From Halobacteriales archaeon QS_4_69_31 (GTDB taxonomy: Archaea; Halobacteriota; Halobacteria; Halobacteriales; Haloarculaceae), in contig PXRP01000042.1 of the NCBI GenBank assembly GCA_003021655.1, positions 1 to 49,758 of the forward strand: 49,758 nt of DNA, read 5' to 3'. Below are positions 27,288 through 36,247 of this stretch, in pieces (position 1 is the first letter of the stretch; every line of letters starts with the position of its first letter). The position numbers were made by a program, and so were the translations under genes. Under the pieces are notes generated by a model that saw nothing but the letters and a program-made list of their open reading frames with translations, did no database searches and had not been told where the DNA came from.

Positions 27288-27488
27288 TCACCCGCCCTTG
27301 ACGAGTCTGAGTATTTCGACGCGGTCGGCGTCGACGGCGGCGTCCTCGGGGACCGGACGGCCGTCGACGAGAACCGACACCCTGTGGGGGTTGTACTCCA
27401 GGGACGCGAGCAGGTCGGCGTAGGTGTCGCCCGGGTCGACGGCGACCTCGCAGGTGTCCTCGCCGACGACCGAGACGGTCACGCGCAT
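27288..27488 (-). CDS. samp2: Ubiquitin-like small archaeal modifier protein, SAMP2-like
   Basis: A 66-residue beta-grasp protein ending in the diglycine LRLVKGG. The layout ([10 protein letters not shown] start, a GDTYADLL helix, [13 protein letters not shown]) closely follows the SAMP2/MoaD-ThiS-like family of Haloferax. SAMP2 is adenylated by an E1-like enzyme, forms isopeptide bonds to proteins and supplies sulfur for tRNA thiolation. The C-terminal GG is intact. It is a monocistronic unit divergent from rfcS. Confidence 0.88.
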   Translation of the reverse strand: MRVTVSVVGEDTCEVAVDPGDTYADLLASLEYNPHRVSVLVDGRPVPEDAAVDADRVEILRLVKGG

Positions 27489-27626
27489 GGTCGGGGGATC
27501 CGGCCGGCGAGTCTTGAGGGTGTCGCCACTGACCCGCGGCTCCCGGACGCGACTCGCCACACCCCGCGGGCCCGCGCGGTGTCGCGTCTCGGTAGGTTTA
27601 CGGCGCGGCCGCGCCTCCCGTCGTCC

Positions 27627-28604
27627 ATGAGCGAGGCCGACGCGGAGTCGCCGGCGGGACGCGAGGAGGTCTGGATCGAGAAGTACCGCCCCGAGCGACT
27701 CGCCGACATCGTGGGCCAGGACACCATCACCGAGCGCCTCCAGAGCTACGTCGACCGCAACGATATCAGCCACATGTTGTTCTCGGGACCGGCAGGCATC
27801 GGGAAGACGACGAGCGCGGTCGCGATCGCCCGAGAGCTGTACGGCGACGACTGGGAGGAGAACTTCCTCGAACTCAATGCCTCCGACGAGCGCGGTATCG
27901 ACGTGGTGCGCGACCGGATCAAGAGTTTCGCGCGCACCTCCTTCGGCGGCTACGACTACCGGATCATCTTCCTCGACGAGGCGGACGCTCTCACGTCCGA
28001 CGCCCAGTCGGCGCTCCGGCGGACGATGGAGCAGTTCTCGAACAACGTCCGCTTCATCCTCTCGTGTAACTACTCCAGCCAGATCATCGACCCGATCCAG
28101 TCGCGGTGTGCGGTGTTCAGGTTCTCGCCGCTGAGCGACGAGGCCGTCGCCGAGGGGATGCGCCACATCGCCGACCAGGAGGGCATCGAGGTGACCGAGG
28201 ACGGGATGGACGCACTGGTGTACGCCGCCGACGGCGACATGCGCAAGGCCATCAACGCGCTCCAGGCGGCCTCGGTGACGGGCGGGGTGGTTGACGAGGA
28301 GGCGGTCTACGCCATCACTTCGACGGCCCGGCCCGAGGAGGTCAGGGAGATGGTCGAGCAGGCTCTCGACGGCGACTTCACGGCCGCACAGTCGACGCTG
28401 GACCGGCTACTCACCGAGAAGGGGATCGCCGGCGGCGACGTCATCGACCAGCTCCACCGCGCGGTCTGGGAGTTCGACCTCGACGACGAGGCGGCCGTGC
28501 GCCTGCTCGACCGCATCGGCGAGACGGAGTACCGGATCACCCGCGGGGCCAACGAGCGAATCCAGCTCGAAGCCCTGCTCGCGTCGGTCGCGCTCGACGA
28601 GTGA
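27627..28604 (+). CDS. rfcS: Replication factor C small subunit
   Basis: A 325-residue clamp-loader AAA+ ATPase. Seen are [16 protein letters not shown], Walker A GPAGIGKT (54-61), Walker B with FLDEADAL, the SRC motif in QSRCAVFRF, and the C-terminal collar domain. With the large subunit it loads PCNA onto primed DNA. The length is normal and no intein is present. TATA-like GGTTTACGG lies about 30 nt upstream. The TGA stop overlaps the first base of the palindromic element. Confidence 0.93.
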   Translation: MSEADAESPAGREEVWIEKYRPERLADIVGQDTITERLQSYVDRNDISHMLFSGPAGIGKTTSAVAIARELYGDDWEENFLELNASDERGIDVVRDRIKSFARTSFGGYDYRIIFLDEADALTSDAQSALRRTMEQFSNNVRFILSCNYSSQIIDPIQSRCAVFRFSPLSDEAVAEGMRHIADQEGIEVTEDGMDALVYAADGDMRKAINALQAASVTGGVVDEEAVYAITSTARPEEVREMVEQALDGDFTAAQSTLDRLLTEKGIAGGDVIDQLHRAVWEFDLDDEAAVRLLDRIGETEYRITRGANERIQLEALLASVALDE

Positions 28605-28683
28605 TACTGCCGGCTGTAACTTCGTGAAGATATTCGCCACCCCGAGGTGGCGAACTTCTTTACAGACTTACAGCCGGCAGTAT
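28604..28683. repeat. 80-bp near-perfect palindromic element (MITE-like or terminator)
   Basis: The outer 16-bp arms are perfect inverses: ATACTGCCGGCTGTAA (28604-28619) and TTACAGCCGGCAGTAT (28668-28683). Inside, TTCGCCACC and GGTGGCGAA form a second perfect stem around a CCGA loop, and the joining sequences pair with few mismatches. The element begins on the last base of the rfcS stop codon. It could be a non-autonomous mobile element, or fold as an RNA hairpin ending rfcS transcription. Confidence 0.8.
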
Positions 28684-28772
28684 GAGCCGACGCCGGGGGT
28701 GTCACCGACCCGGCCGGACGCGGTGGCCCGGCGGCGGGAACTGTTTTGAGGGCGGGTACCAAATGGACAGCC

Positions 28773-29447
28773 ATGGAGTTCGTCATCGTCGGATTCGGTC
28801 GCGTCGGGATGCGGGTCGCACGGATCCTCAGAAGCGAGGGCCACGAGCTGACGCTCGTCGAGGACGACCCCGACAAGGTAGAGCGCGCGCGCAAGGAAGG
28901 GTTCGAAGTCGTCGAGGGGGACGGGGCCGCCGAGTCGGTCCTTGAGGAGGCGGGGATCACTGAGGCCGACGCGATCGGCGCGCTGACGGGCGACCTCAAC
29001 ACGAACTTCTCGGCCTGTATGCTCGGCAAACACCACGGCCTGCGGACGGTCCTGCGCATCGACGAGGACTACCGCCAGGAGATCTTCGAGACATACGCCG
29101 AGGACGTCGACGAGATCGTCTACCCCGAGCGACTGGGGGCGGCGGGGGCCAAGACCGCCATGCTGGGCGGGGACTTCAACGTCCTCGCGGACCTGACCGA
29201 GGAACTGTCGGTCGCGAGCGTCCGCATCCCCGAGGACTCGCCGGTCGTCGGCGAGCGCGTCGTCAAGGTCGACCTGCGCGGCGAGGCGCGGATCTACGCC
29301 CACGGCCGCCGCGACCAGCCGATGGAGATCCCGCTGCCACAGACCCGGATCGAGGCCGGCGACGAGGTCGCGCTCATGGCCAGACCCGACGACCTGCCGG
29401 CTATCCGGGCGTTCCTGCGCGGCGAGGAAGAACAAGCCGCTGCCTGA
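28773..29447 (+). CDS. TrkA-family (RCK) potassium channel regulator
   Basis: A 224-residue protein. Residues 1-135 form an RCK Rossmann domain with GFGRVG (7-12) and an acidic residue after strand 2 (LVEDD), typical for NAD(H) binding. Residues about 140-218 form a TrkA-C domain (IPEDSPVVGERV ... GDEVALMARPDDL). It acts as the cytoplasmic regulator of a Trk/Ktr-type K+ transporter, important for salt-in halophiles. No K+ pore gene is adjacent. ATG 28773 opens MEFVIVGFG. Confidence 0.87.
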   Translation: MEFVIVGFGRVGMRVARILRSEGHELTLVEDDPDKVERARKEGFEVVEGDGAAESVLEEAGITEADAIGALTGDLNTNFSACMLGKHHGLRTVLRIDEDYRQEIFETYAEDVDEIVYPERLGAAGAKTAMLGGDFNVLADLTEELSVASVRIPEDSPVVGERVVKVDLRGEARIYAHGRRDQPMEIPLPQTRIEAGDEVALMARPDDLPAIRAFLRGEEEQAAA

Positions 29448-29802
29448 CCGTCGGCACGTGCGACCGGCCTCCGGGAACTGTCGACGCATCGGACCAGCGG
29501 CGCGGACGGCCGGACGAGCAGTGCGTGTGACCGGCGGAATCACGGAAAGCGGTCGAAGAGACCGCCGGGCGTCTTGGAGACGGGCTGTGGGGTGGGTCGG
29601 GCGCGCCGTGGAGTGGATGGGAAATGAAGCCGTCGTTGCGCGCCCACGCCACCCTCCGCCGGCGACCGCCTTAATGACCCGTCAGACACCCGTATGACGG
29701 AGCGCGTGTCGCCGGTCTGCTCGCGCCGGACCGGACACTCCAGTGCCTCGTCTCGGGCGGTCCGCCCGGGGGTTTTTGCCCGGGAGGGACCTCTGTCGCG
29801 GT
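29448..29802. other. Intergenic region, no gene supported
   Basis: This 355-bp gap contains no convincing ORF or RNA gene on either strand. TATA-like CCTTAATGAC occurs near 29670 before an ATG at 29694 whose frame does not look coding. A T-rich GGGTTTTTGCC at about 29770-29780 is well placed (25-30 nt) for the gene starting at 29803. Confidence 0.4.
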
Positions 29803-30402
29803 ATGTCCTGGGGCGGGCTCTTCGACCGGGCCGACGGCGCGACCGACGCGACAGTCGAGGCGGTCCGCGAGTCACTGACCCGGCGCCGCGAGCGCAACGA
29901 GGGGGGTCCGGCGGCGGGGGACGCGACCGAGCCCGTCGATCCGACGCCGGGCCGGGTCGTCGCGGACGCGGACGTGCTGGCGGCCGACCTCCTCGTCGGC
30001 GGGGACGCCCGCGACGCGCTCGACGGCGTCCGCGCCCACTCGTGGGTGGTCCTCGTCGCCAGCGACCCCTTGCTGGCCGACGCCCAGGCCGTGGTCGCCG
30101 AGTTGGCCGACGCCGACCTGGCGGCGGGGTGGCGCGCACGCGCCGCGGACGCCCGCGAACCGGTCGCCCACCCCCCGGACGACCACCCGGCGCTGGCCTC
30201 GGCCTACCGGGGCGGCGCGATGCACCTCCTCACGTTCGACGAGAGGCTCCGGTCGGCCGACGCCGGGGCCGCCATCCGCGGGCACGTCGAAACCAGCATC
30301 AAACACCCCCGCGGGTTCGCCGCGCTGTTCGACCCCGCGTCGCTGTACGACGCCGTCGTCGGCGGCTCGTACCCGGGACCTGACCGCGACCCGCGCGAGT
30401 GA
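29803..30402 (+). CDS. PIN-like/DUF7384-type haloarchaeal protein
   Basis: A 199-residue protein. The segment VADADVLAADLLVGGDARDAL and a later LLTFDERLRSADAGAAIR give an Asp pattern like PIN-type nuclease folds, where acidic residues bind metal. I associate this with the DUF7384 group. The acidic low-complexity stretch at about 25-50 is an insert. Activity is unproven. It is convergent with the GNAT gene (5-bp gap). Confidence 0.65.
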   Translation: MSWGGLFDRADGATDATVEAVRESLTRRRERNEGGPAAGDATEPVDPTPGRVVADADVLAADLLVGGDARDALDGVRAHSWVVLVASDPLLADAQAVVAELADADLAAGWRARAADAREPVAHPPDDHPALASAYRGGAMHLLTFDERLRSADAGAAIRGHVETSIKHPRGFAALFDPASLYDAVVGGSYPGPDRDPRE

Positions 30403-30407
30403 GGGCC

Positions 30408-30875
30408 TCACAGTCGCTTGGCCATCTCGACACAGTCGAGTTCGACGCCGGCCGAGGTCTCGTGGGCGACCGGCCCCCGGCGCTCGTAGCCGGTCCGCTC
30501 GTAGAACGCCACGGCGTTGCGCGAGGCCGTCAGCGTCAACTTCGGCGCGCCGACGCCGCGGGCGTACCCCTCCAGCCCCGCGAGCAGCGCCGACCCGACG
30601 CCCCGGCGGGCGTGGTCGGGGTGGACGTAGACGGCGACCACCTCACCCCCGCCGGGGTCGAGGTGCCCGAAGCCCGCGAGTTCGCCTGACCGCTCGGCGA
30701 CGACCCAGTACCCATCGTCGAGGTCGTACCGCTCGGCGGGCGGGCGGTCGGTGGCCGCCCACGCGGCGACCGCCTCGTCGTCGTAGGCGTCGGGGCCGAA
30801 CGCCTCGATGGCCGCGACGTGGGCGTCCCCGATGGCCCCGAGGTCGGCCTCGCGTGGCTCGCGGACGAGCGTCAT
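30408..30875 (-). CDS. GNAT N-acetyltransferase
   Basis: A 155-residue acetyltransferase with REPREADLGAI at the start, strand VVAVYVHPDHARRGVGSALL containing the acetyl-CoA loop RRGVGSA, then LTLTASRNAVAFYERTGYERRG, the standard GNAT C-terminus. ATG 30873-30875 is chosen; upstream frame sequence runs into the 32-bp tandem repeat. The substrate is unknown. Confidence 0.86.
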   Translation of the reverse strand: MTLVREPREADLGAIGDAHVAAIEAFGPDAYDDEAVAAWAATDRPPAERYDLDDGYWVVAERSGELAGFGHLDPGGGEVVAVYVHPDHARRGVGSALLAGLEGYARGVGAPKLTLTASRNAVAFYERTGYERRGPVAHETSAGVELDCVEMAKRL

Positions 30876-30947
30876 CGGTGGCGGTTCGCGCCGGCAGGGC
30901 ATAGCGGCTGGGGTGGTGTGGCAACTGGTGACAAGGGCTTCGGCCTG

Positions 30948-31058
30948 CCGGTCGACGGTGGCATACCGCTCCCCGACTACCGGTCGACGGTGGCGTGCTA
31001 CTCCGAGGCTACCGGTCGACGGTGGCATACCGCTCCCCGACTACCGGTCGACGGTGGC
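30948..31058. repeat. 32-bp tandem repeat, four copies
   Basis: The 15-mer CCGGTCGACGGTGGC occurs at 30948, 30980, 31012 and 31044, exactly 32 bp apart. The 17-bp spacers alternate: ATACCGCTCCCCGACTA, then GTGCTACTCCGAGGCTA, then the first again. A 64-bp higher-order unit is therefore duplicated. The fourth copy covers the 3' end and stop codon of the Ham1/RdgB gene, so the array looks like a copy-out of that gene end. Confidence 0.9.
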
Positions 31059-31763
31059 GTGCCACTCGGCGAACTTCTCGAGGGCGCGCCCGCGGTGGGA
31101 GACGGCGTTCTTCTCCGCGGGGTCCATCTCGGCGAAGGTGGTCCCGTCGTACTCGAAGATGGGGTCGTAGCCGAAGCCGCCCTCGCCCCGGGGCGCGACG
31201 ACTTCTCCGGGGACGACGCCCCCGAAGAGTTTCACCGGGAGCGTCGCGGCTTCGTCGGTCCCGGGGTCGTCGCTGGTCCCGCCGTTGCCGTCGTGGACGC
31301 CCGAGGTCCCGCGTTCGCCCTCGTGGACCTGGTCGTCGGTCGTCGCGGCGGGGCGTTCGTCTGCCGCGAGGTCCTGGCCGCGGCGGGCGCGGTCGACCGG
31401 CTCCGGGGTCGCCTCGAACCCGTCGCCGTCGCAGTAGGCGACGACCCCGCGGAAGGCCGCGGTGTGGTCGTTCTCCTCGCGGACGAGCCGCCAGACCCGC
31501 TCGTTGCCCAGCTGCTCGTGGACGTACGAGGAGTACGGCCCGGGGAAGCCGTCGAGGGCCTCGACGAACAGCCCGGCGTCGTCGACGACGACCGGCTCGC
31601 CCGCGTGGCGGTAGGCGGCGCGGGCCTTGTGTGCGGCGATGGCGCCCAGCTCCTCGTGCTGGATCTCTGGCGTGTCGAAATCGAGCTGTTCGACGGGGGC
31701 CGAGAGGTACTCGCGGGCCTCGCGCACCTTGCCCGGGTTCGTCGTGACGAACTGCAGGGTCAT
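31041..31763 (-). CDS. Non-canonical purine NTP pyrophosphatase (Ham1/RdgB/ITPase)
   Basis: A 240-residue enzyme that hydrolyses dITP/XTP to keep them out of nucleic acid. Family motifs are TTNPGKVREA (8-17), VVVDDAGLFVEALDGFPGPYS, and GGFGYDPIFEYDG. Between about residues 125 and 170 there is an acidic low-complexity insertion (ERPAATTDDQVHEGERGTSG and more) not seen in typical 190-residue members. Its final codons and stop lie inside the tandem repeat. Confidence 0.88.
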   Translation of the reverse strand: MTLQFVTTNPGKVREAREYLSAPVEQLDFDTPEIQHEELGAIAAHKARAAYRHAGEPVVVDDAGLFVEALDGFPGPYSSYVHEQLGNERVWRLVREENDHTAAFRGVVAYCDGDGFEATPEPVDRARRGQDLAADERPAATTDDQVHEGERGTSGVHDGNGGTSDDPGTDEAATLPVKLFGGVVPGEVVAPRGEGGFGYDPIFEYDGTTFAEMDPAEKNAVSHRGRALEKFAEWHATVDR

Positions 31764-31815
31764 ACCCGAGGCGGGGGCGGCGGGACCAAAAGAGGCGTCG
31801 GTCCCGGCCGGCGGG

Positions 31816-32088
31816 TCAGTCCTCGACGATGACCTCGACGGGTTCGGCGTCCTCCTCGTCGGGTTCTGCGACGCCCGTCTCGGACTGCCACCAGAGGACG
31901 CCGGCGACGGCCAGTATGACCCACGAGCGCCAGCTCGCCAGGTTCAGCGTGTAGCCGATACCGAAGGGCTTCTCGACGAGCATCCCCTCGCCGGGCTGCC
32001 AGTACGTCGAGAGGAGGCGCTTGAGGCTCGGCTGTTCGAAGTTGTAGGGGATCCCGAAGAGCGTCCCGGAGGTCGGTTTGTCGACCAT
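31816..32088 (-). CDS. DUF5808-type small membrane protein
   Basis: A 90-residue protein with N-terminal TLFGIPYNFEQPSLKRLLSTY, WQPGEGMLVEKPFGIGYTLN and one span (about 55-70, WVILAVAGVLWW), then an acidic tail. This matches the DUF5808 pattern, assigned from memory. It lies between RdgB and UspA on the same strand and may be co-transcribed. The function is unknown. Confidence 0.75.
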   Translation of the reverse strand: MVDKPTSGTLFGIPYNFEQPSLKRLLSTYWQPGEGMLVEKPFGIGYTLNLASWRSWVILAVAGVLWWQSETGVAEPDEEDAEPVEVIVED

Positions 32089-32175
32089 ATCTCCCGTTGT
32101 GTCGGCCGGGTTAAAGACGTTTACTCACGTCCCGGATCCGCACGGGCTCAGACTATGTGCCTGTCCCGCCAGGAT

Positions 32176-32631
32176 TCAGACCAGATGCGTCGTGACCGGT
32201 CCGTCGAAGTTCAGGATGACCGCCTGCGAGCGGTCGCCGAAGACGGCCTTGCCGGTCGGCGAGCGTTTCTCGCCGCCGAGGAAGACGTGGTCGGCGCCGC
32301 GGTTGATGGCCGTCTCGACGATCCGCTCGGCCGCGTCGCCGTCGTCCGAGACGACTGCGCCGACGACCTCCCACTCCAGGTCGAGGCTGTCGTAGGCCTC
32401 GCGGACGGCCTCGTCGGCCTCGCTCCGGACCGCGTCGAGGACCGTGCTGTCGCCGTATCCCGTCCCCTCCTCGCTGGCGACGGCGTCGAGCGTCTCGGCG
32501 GTCTCCTCGAACTCCTCGTCGGTCATCAGCGCGAGTACCGTCACCTCGGCGGCGACGCCGGCCGCCAGTTCCCCCGCCTCTTCGAGCAGGTCCGTCCCGT
32601 TCCCGTCGTAGACTGCGAGCGCGTGGTCCAT
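32176..32631 (-). CDS. Universal stress protein (UspA family)
   Basis: A 151-residue protein with the UspA alpha/beta fold: a start MDHALAVYDGNG, helix LLEEAGELAAGVAAEVTVLAL, then IVETAINRGADHVFLGGEKRSPTGKAVFGDRSQAVI. The G-2x-G-9x-G(S/T) ATP-binding motif appears modified (GGEKRSPTGKAVFG). Many haloarchaea have several such genes; the specific stress is unknown. Confidence 0.82.
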   Translation of the reverse strand: MDHALAVYDGNGTDLLEEAGELAAGVAAEVTVLALMTDEEFEETAETLDAVASEEGTGYGDSTVLDAVRSEADEAVREAYDSLDLEWEVVGAVVSDDGDAAERIVETAINRGADHVFLGGEKRSPTGKAVFGDRSQAVILNFDGPVTTHLV

Positions 32632-32667
32632 GCCGGTATTCCGCTGACACCGGCCTAAAGGCCTTCG

Positions 32668-34305
32668 TTACTGGTATCGACCCCGTCCTTCGACGGCACG
32701 CAGGCGGTCGAGGACGAGGTCCGGCCGCTCGCTGGCCGCCCGGTAGGCCGACTCGGCCGCCGCCGTGAGGGCCTCCGCGTCGTCGGCGGTCCCGGCGAGG
32801 CTCTGGGCGAACACGTGCAGGTCGACGGCGTGGTCCTCCTCGTCGCGGGTCGCGTAGCCCAGCCCGAAGTCGATCAGGTACGTGCGCTCGTCGTCGACGC
32901 GGACGTTGCGCGTCGTCGGGTCGCCGTGGACGAACCCCGCGTCGTGGATGGTTGCGAGGTGTCGGCCCACGTCCCTGACCCGAGATTCGGTGAGCGCGTC
33001 CCGGAGGTCACAGTCGCCGACGAAGCCGAACGTGACCGTCGCTTCGCGGGGGTCGACGTCGGAGACGACCGGCGTCGGCACCCCCTCGCGGCGCGCCGCG
33101 CTGGTCAGGCGGGCCTCCCGCCGGGTGCGCTCGCGGCGCACCCGCTCGTCGAGCGCGGGGTGGCGGTACGACCGCGCTAGCCGCCGCTTGAGGACGCGGT
33201 CGCCACTCATCTCGACGGTCGCTTCCGCTCCCTTGATCGTGTCGCCGTCTTCGCCGCCGCGGGCCGGTTCGCCCTCGTCGGGGTCGCGCCAGGTGACGGG
33301 CACCTGGTCGGGCCGGAAGTCCGCGTCGATAGCGGAGTCGGGGACCGCGAGCGTGTCGCCGGCGGCGGCCATCTCCGCGCCCAGCACGGCGACCATGCCG
33401 GCGTTGTCCCGCAGGAAGCGGTCCTCGGGGACGAAGAGGGTGGCCCCGCGCTGGTCGCACATCTCCCGGAGCATCCCCTGGAGGCGGTCGTTCTGGCCGA
33501 CGCCGCCGCCAAGGACCAGTTCGTCCCGGCCGGTCAGCGAGAGCGCCCGCTCGGAGACTTCGGTGAGCATCGCGAATATCGTCTCCTCGAGGCCGCGACA
33601 GACGTCCTCGACGGGCGTGCCCCCGTCGACGGCCTCCTTCGCGGCCGACATGATCCCCGAAAACGAGAAGTCCATCCCCTTGACGACGTACGGGAGGTCG
33701 ACGTACTCGCCCTCGCGGGCGCGGGCCTCGACCTTCGGGCCGCCGGGGTGGGACCAGCCGACGTGGCGGGTGAACTTGTCGATGGCGTTGCCGACGCCGG
33801 TGTCCATCGTCTCGCCCAGCACGCGGTAGCGGCCCGACCGGTAGGCCAGGACGTGCGCGTTCGCGCCGCTGGCGTTGAGACAGACCGGCGCCCCGAACCC
33901 CGACCGGTGGCGGCCGATCTCCAGGTGGGCGACCATGTGGTTGACCCCCACCAGCGGCACGTCCAGGCGCTGGGCGAGCGCCCGGGCCGCGGTCCCGGCG
34001 ATCCGCAGACAGGGGCCGAGTCCGGGACCGCGCGAGAAGGCCACGGCGTCGACCGGGTTCTCGGGGTCGCCGCCGGCCGCGGCGGCGCGCTCGCGGGCGT
34101 CTTCGAGCGCCGACTCGACGACCGCCGGGATGGCGTCGCTCATGTGCTCGGCTGCCTCGCGGGGGTGGATCCCGCCGCTGTCGGGGACGTAGGCGTCGGT
34201 CTCGATGGTCACCGCGTCGCTCGCGACGTCGTAGACGGCGGCGCTGGCGGCCCAGGCGGTCCCCTCGATGCCGAGGACGCGCTCGATGTCGCGGTTCGTG
34301 GCCAT
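32668..34305 (-). CDS. Kae1-Bud32 fusion, tRNA t6A synthase/kinase of KEOPS
   Basis: A 545-residue bifunctional protein. Residues 1-330 are Kae1, the TsaD-like threonylcarbamoyl transferase, with metal-binding HMVAH (about 125-129) and VLGGGVGQN. Residues 355-545 are the Bud32 kinase/ATPase, with HGDPTTRNV and LIDFGLG motifs. As part of KEOPS it makes t6A at tRNA position 37. This fusion is known in several archaea including Halobacteria. A low-complexity linker joins the halves. Confidence 0.93.
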   Translation of the reverse strand: MATNRDIERVLGIEGTAWAASAAVYDVASDAVTIETDAYVPDSGGIHPREAAEHMSDAIPAVVESALEDARERAAAAGGDPENPVDAVAFSRGPGLGPCLRIAGTAARALAQRLDVPLVGVNHMVAHLEIGRHRSGFGAPVCLNASGANAHVLAYRSGRYRVLGETMDTGVGNAIDKFTRHVGWSHPGGPKVEARAREGEYVDLPYVVKGMDFSFSGIMSAAKEAVDGGTPVEDVCRGLEETIFAMLTEVSERALSLTGRDELVLGGGVGQNDRLQGMLREMCDQRGATLFVPEDRFLRDNAGMVAVLGAEMAAAGDTLAVPDSAIDADFRPDQVPVTWRDPDEGEPARGGEDGDTIKGAEATVEMSGDRVLKRRLARSYRHPALDERVRRERTRREARLTSAARREGVPTPVVSDVDPREATVTFGFVGDCDLRDALTESRVRDVGRHLATIHDAGFVHGDPTTRNVRVDDERTYLIDFGLGYATRDEEDHAVDLHVFAQSLAGTADDAEALTAAAESAYRAASERPDLVLDRLRAVEGRGRYQ

Positions 34306-34359
34306 TCGGCTGTCTCCCAGTCGCGGGGCCAGCGAAAAGACGACTTCGGTCCGCGGGCG

Positions 34360-34683
34360 TCACCGCCAGGGGTTCGAGACGAGGTCGTCCGCGACGGCGG
34401 CGCCGACCTCCAGGCGGCAGTCGGCCGTCGGCGTCGCGATGCAGGTCAGGACGTAGCCCGCCTCCAGGTGACGGTCTTTCAGTGCGCGGGGCTCCCGGCG
34501 GTGTTCGACGGCCCCCTCCAGCAGGCGCGCGGTACAGGTCGCACACGCGCCGGTGCGACAGCCGAAGGGCAGCCCCAGACCGGCGTCCTCGACGGCCGCG
34601 AGGATGGTCTCGCCGGCCGACACCGCGACCGTCTCCTCGCGGCCGTCGCGCCACGCCAGGTCGACGCGATACCGGTCGCCCAT
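34360..34683 (-). CDS. [2Fe-2S] plant-type ferredoxin
   Basis: A 107-residue ferredoxin with the cluster motif CRTGACATC (Cys42, 47, 50) and a final Cys81 in VLTCIATP. The spacing C-x4-C-x2-C is the plant-type pattern. It is shorter than the main haloarchaeal ferredoxin (about 128 residues, with an acidic insertion), so it is more like FdxD-type accessory ferredoxins. It lies just downstream of methanethiol oxidase (16 bp), possibly one transcript. Confidence 0.88.
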   Translation of the reverse strand: MGDRYRVDLAWRDGREETVAVSAGETILAAVEDAGLGLPFGCRTGACATCTARLLEGAVEHRREPRALKDRHLEAGYVLTCIATPTADCRLEVGAAVADDLVSNPWR

Positions 34684-34699
34684 CCGACTCGCTCGCTGG

Positions 34700-36106
34700 T
34701 CACTGCCAGACGTCGCTGGTGCAGTCGCCGTCGGGCCAGCGGATCTCGTGGGCGCGGGCCGGCCCCGCGGGCATCTCGCCGAAGTCGACGAGGAACTCCT
34801 CGTCCAGCGACATCGTCCCCCTGCGGGGGTTCACGTCGGCCTTGAGCATGACCGACCCCTGCTTGGCCTCCTCGGGGAAGAACTGGTCGTCCCACGAGGA
34901 AAACAGCGAGGTGGTCCAGTAGAGGCGCTCGCCGTCCAGCGAGAGCTGGAGCATCTGCGGGCCGGCCGCCAGCTCCCGGCCCTGTACCTCCTGGATGTCG
35001 CCGAAGTATCCCCCGATGGAGAGCGAGTCGGCCTTCCGGGGGTTCGACGGGTCCGAGATGTCGTACATCCAGACCTCGCCGTGGAGCCAGTTCGACCCGA
35101 ACAGGTAGCGGTCGTCCATCGAGATGAGGATGTCCGTCGGCAGCGCCGGCACGGGCATGTCCCACCCCTCGTGCTCGCGGTCGTCGAACTCGATGGCCGG
35201 TTCGGCGTGGTACTCGCCGTCGCCCTCCCAGAAGTGGATGATGTTCGACGAGAGCGCGGCCCCGACGTAGCCGTGGGTGCTCTCGGGCGTGTGGAGAAAT
35301 CGCGCCTCGAGCGGGATCAGGCCCTCCTCCCCGAGGTCGATGGTCTGTTCGACGACGCCCTCCTCCCAGTCCCAGAAGTGGAGGCGCTGGCCGTACTTGC
35401 CGTCCTCGACGTCCTCGAGGTCGAACCCCGGGTAGTAGGTCTTCGGGGCGGCCCACTCCGTCGAGAGCATCACGTTCTGGCGGGGCTGGTACCAGAAATC
35501 GTAGTTCATCTCGATCTCGCCCGGCGGCTCCCACCGGCCCTCGACCGCGAAGTCGTCATCGAGTTCGAGAAAGCCCCCGGGGAGGTCGCCGTCGGCGTCC
35601 CCGAGCATGCTGATGAGGATCTCCCCGTCGGGGATGCAGTGGACCGTGTGGGGCGCCGAGAGGTCGTGGTCGAACACGTCCTCGGGTTCGACGACGGTCT
35701 CGAACTCGGGGTCCCGGCGCTCCTGCGTATCGACGACGTGGATCCGCGAGGAGCGCTGTCCGGGGATCACGAGGTGCTGGCGCTCCAGCCCGTCGACGTG
35801 ACACGACGACGAGCAGGCGTTCCACCCGAAGTGGTGGAGTTCGTCGCCCTTGTTGGGCATCTCCAGGCGCTCGACGACCTCGCCGTAGGTGTCCGAATCG
35901 GGGTCGACATCGACGACGCCCAGGAAGTCCGGCGCGTCCACGTCCGTGCCGACGTACAGCCCCATCACGTACGCCGTCTTCTCGCGTTCCGACTGCTCGA
36001 TGGCGGCCTGTGGCGTCGCGTAGCCCGGCCCCTCCACGTCGTGGGCGTGGTCGTGATCGTGGTGTGCGTGCGCGTCGGCGTCGTGCGAGCGCTCCGTGTC
36101 GCTCAT
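34700..36106 (-). CDS. Methanethiol oxidase / selenium-binding protein SBP56 family
   Basis: A 468-residue protein of the SBP56 family, whose bacterial members oxidise methanethiol using copper. Seen are a His-rich N-terminus (HAHHDHDHAH), GWNACSSSCH with conserved Cys, PHTVHCIPDGEILISMLGD, and KTYYPGFDLEDVEDGKYGQ. The WD-like beta-propeller repeats cover most of it. ATG 36104-36106 is preferred. TATA-like CTTTAATGG (minus strand, near 36131) lies about 26 nt upstream. With the ferredoxin it suggests sulfur-compound oxidation. Confidence 0.85.
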   Translation of the reverse strand: MSDTERSHDADAHAHHDHDHAHDVEGPGYATPQAAIEQSEREKTAYVMGLYVGTDVDAPDFLGVVDVDPDSDTYGEVVERLEMPNKGDELHHFGWNACSSSCHVDGLERQHLVIPGQRSSRIHVVDTQERRDPEFETVVEPEDVFDHDLSAPHTVHCIPDGEILISMLGDADGDLPGGFLELDDDFAVEGRWEPPGEIEMNYDFWYQPRQNVMLSTEWAAPKTYYPGFDLEDVEDGKYGQRLHFWDWEEGVVEQTIDLGEEGLIPLEARFLHTPESTHGYVGAALSSNIIHFWEGDGEYHAEPAIEFDDREHEGWDMPVPALPTDILISMDDRYLFGSNWLHGEVWMYDISDPSNPRKADSLSIGGYFGDIQEVQGRELAAGPQMLQLSLDGERLYWTTSLFSSWDDQFFPEEAKQGSVMLKADVNPRRGTMSLDEEFLVDFGEMPAGPARAHEIRWPDGDCTSDVWQ

Positions 36107-36247
36107 GTCCCGCCGTAGGACACCGGGGACCATTAAAGTGTGACACGCACGCGTGGTCGGCCGATGACACGGGTACGTCGTCTACGTCTGGTCGGCAGGC
36201 GGTGAAGCCGGCGCCATTATACGGGCTGTCGCCGAGAAGCCGGTACA

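Noticed and set aside
29694-30383. ORF starting at ATG 29694 after a TATA-like box
   Set aside because: The translation is Arg/Gly-rich and overlaps the better DUF7384-like gene in another frame.
30948-31058. CRISPR array
   Set aside because: The spacers alternate between two sequences and are only 17 bp, the repeat is 15 bp, and no cas gene is near; it is a tandem duplication.
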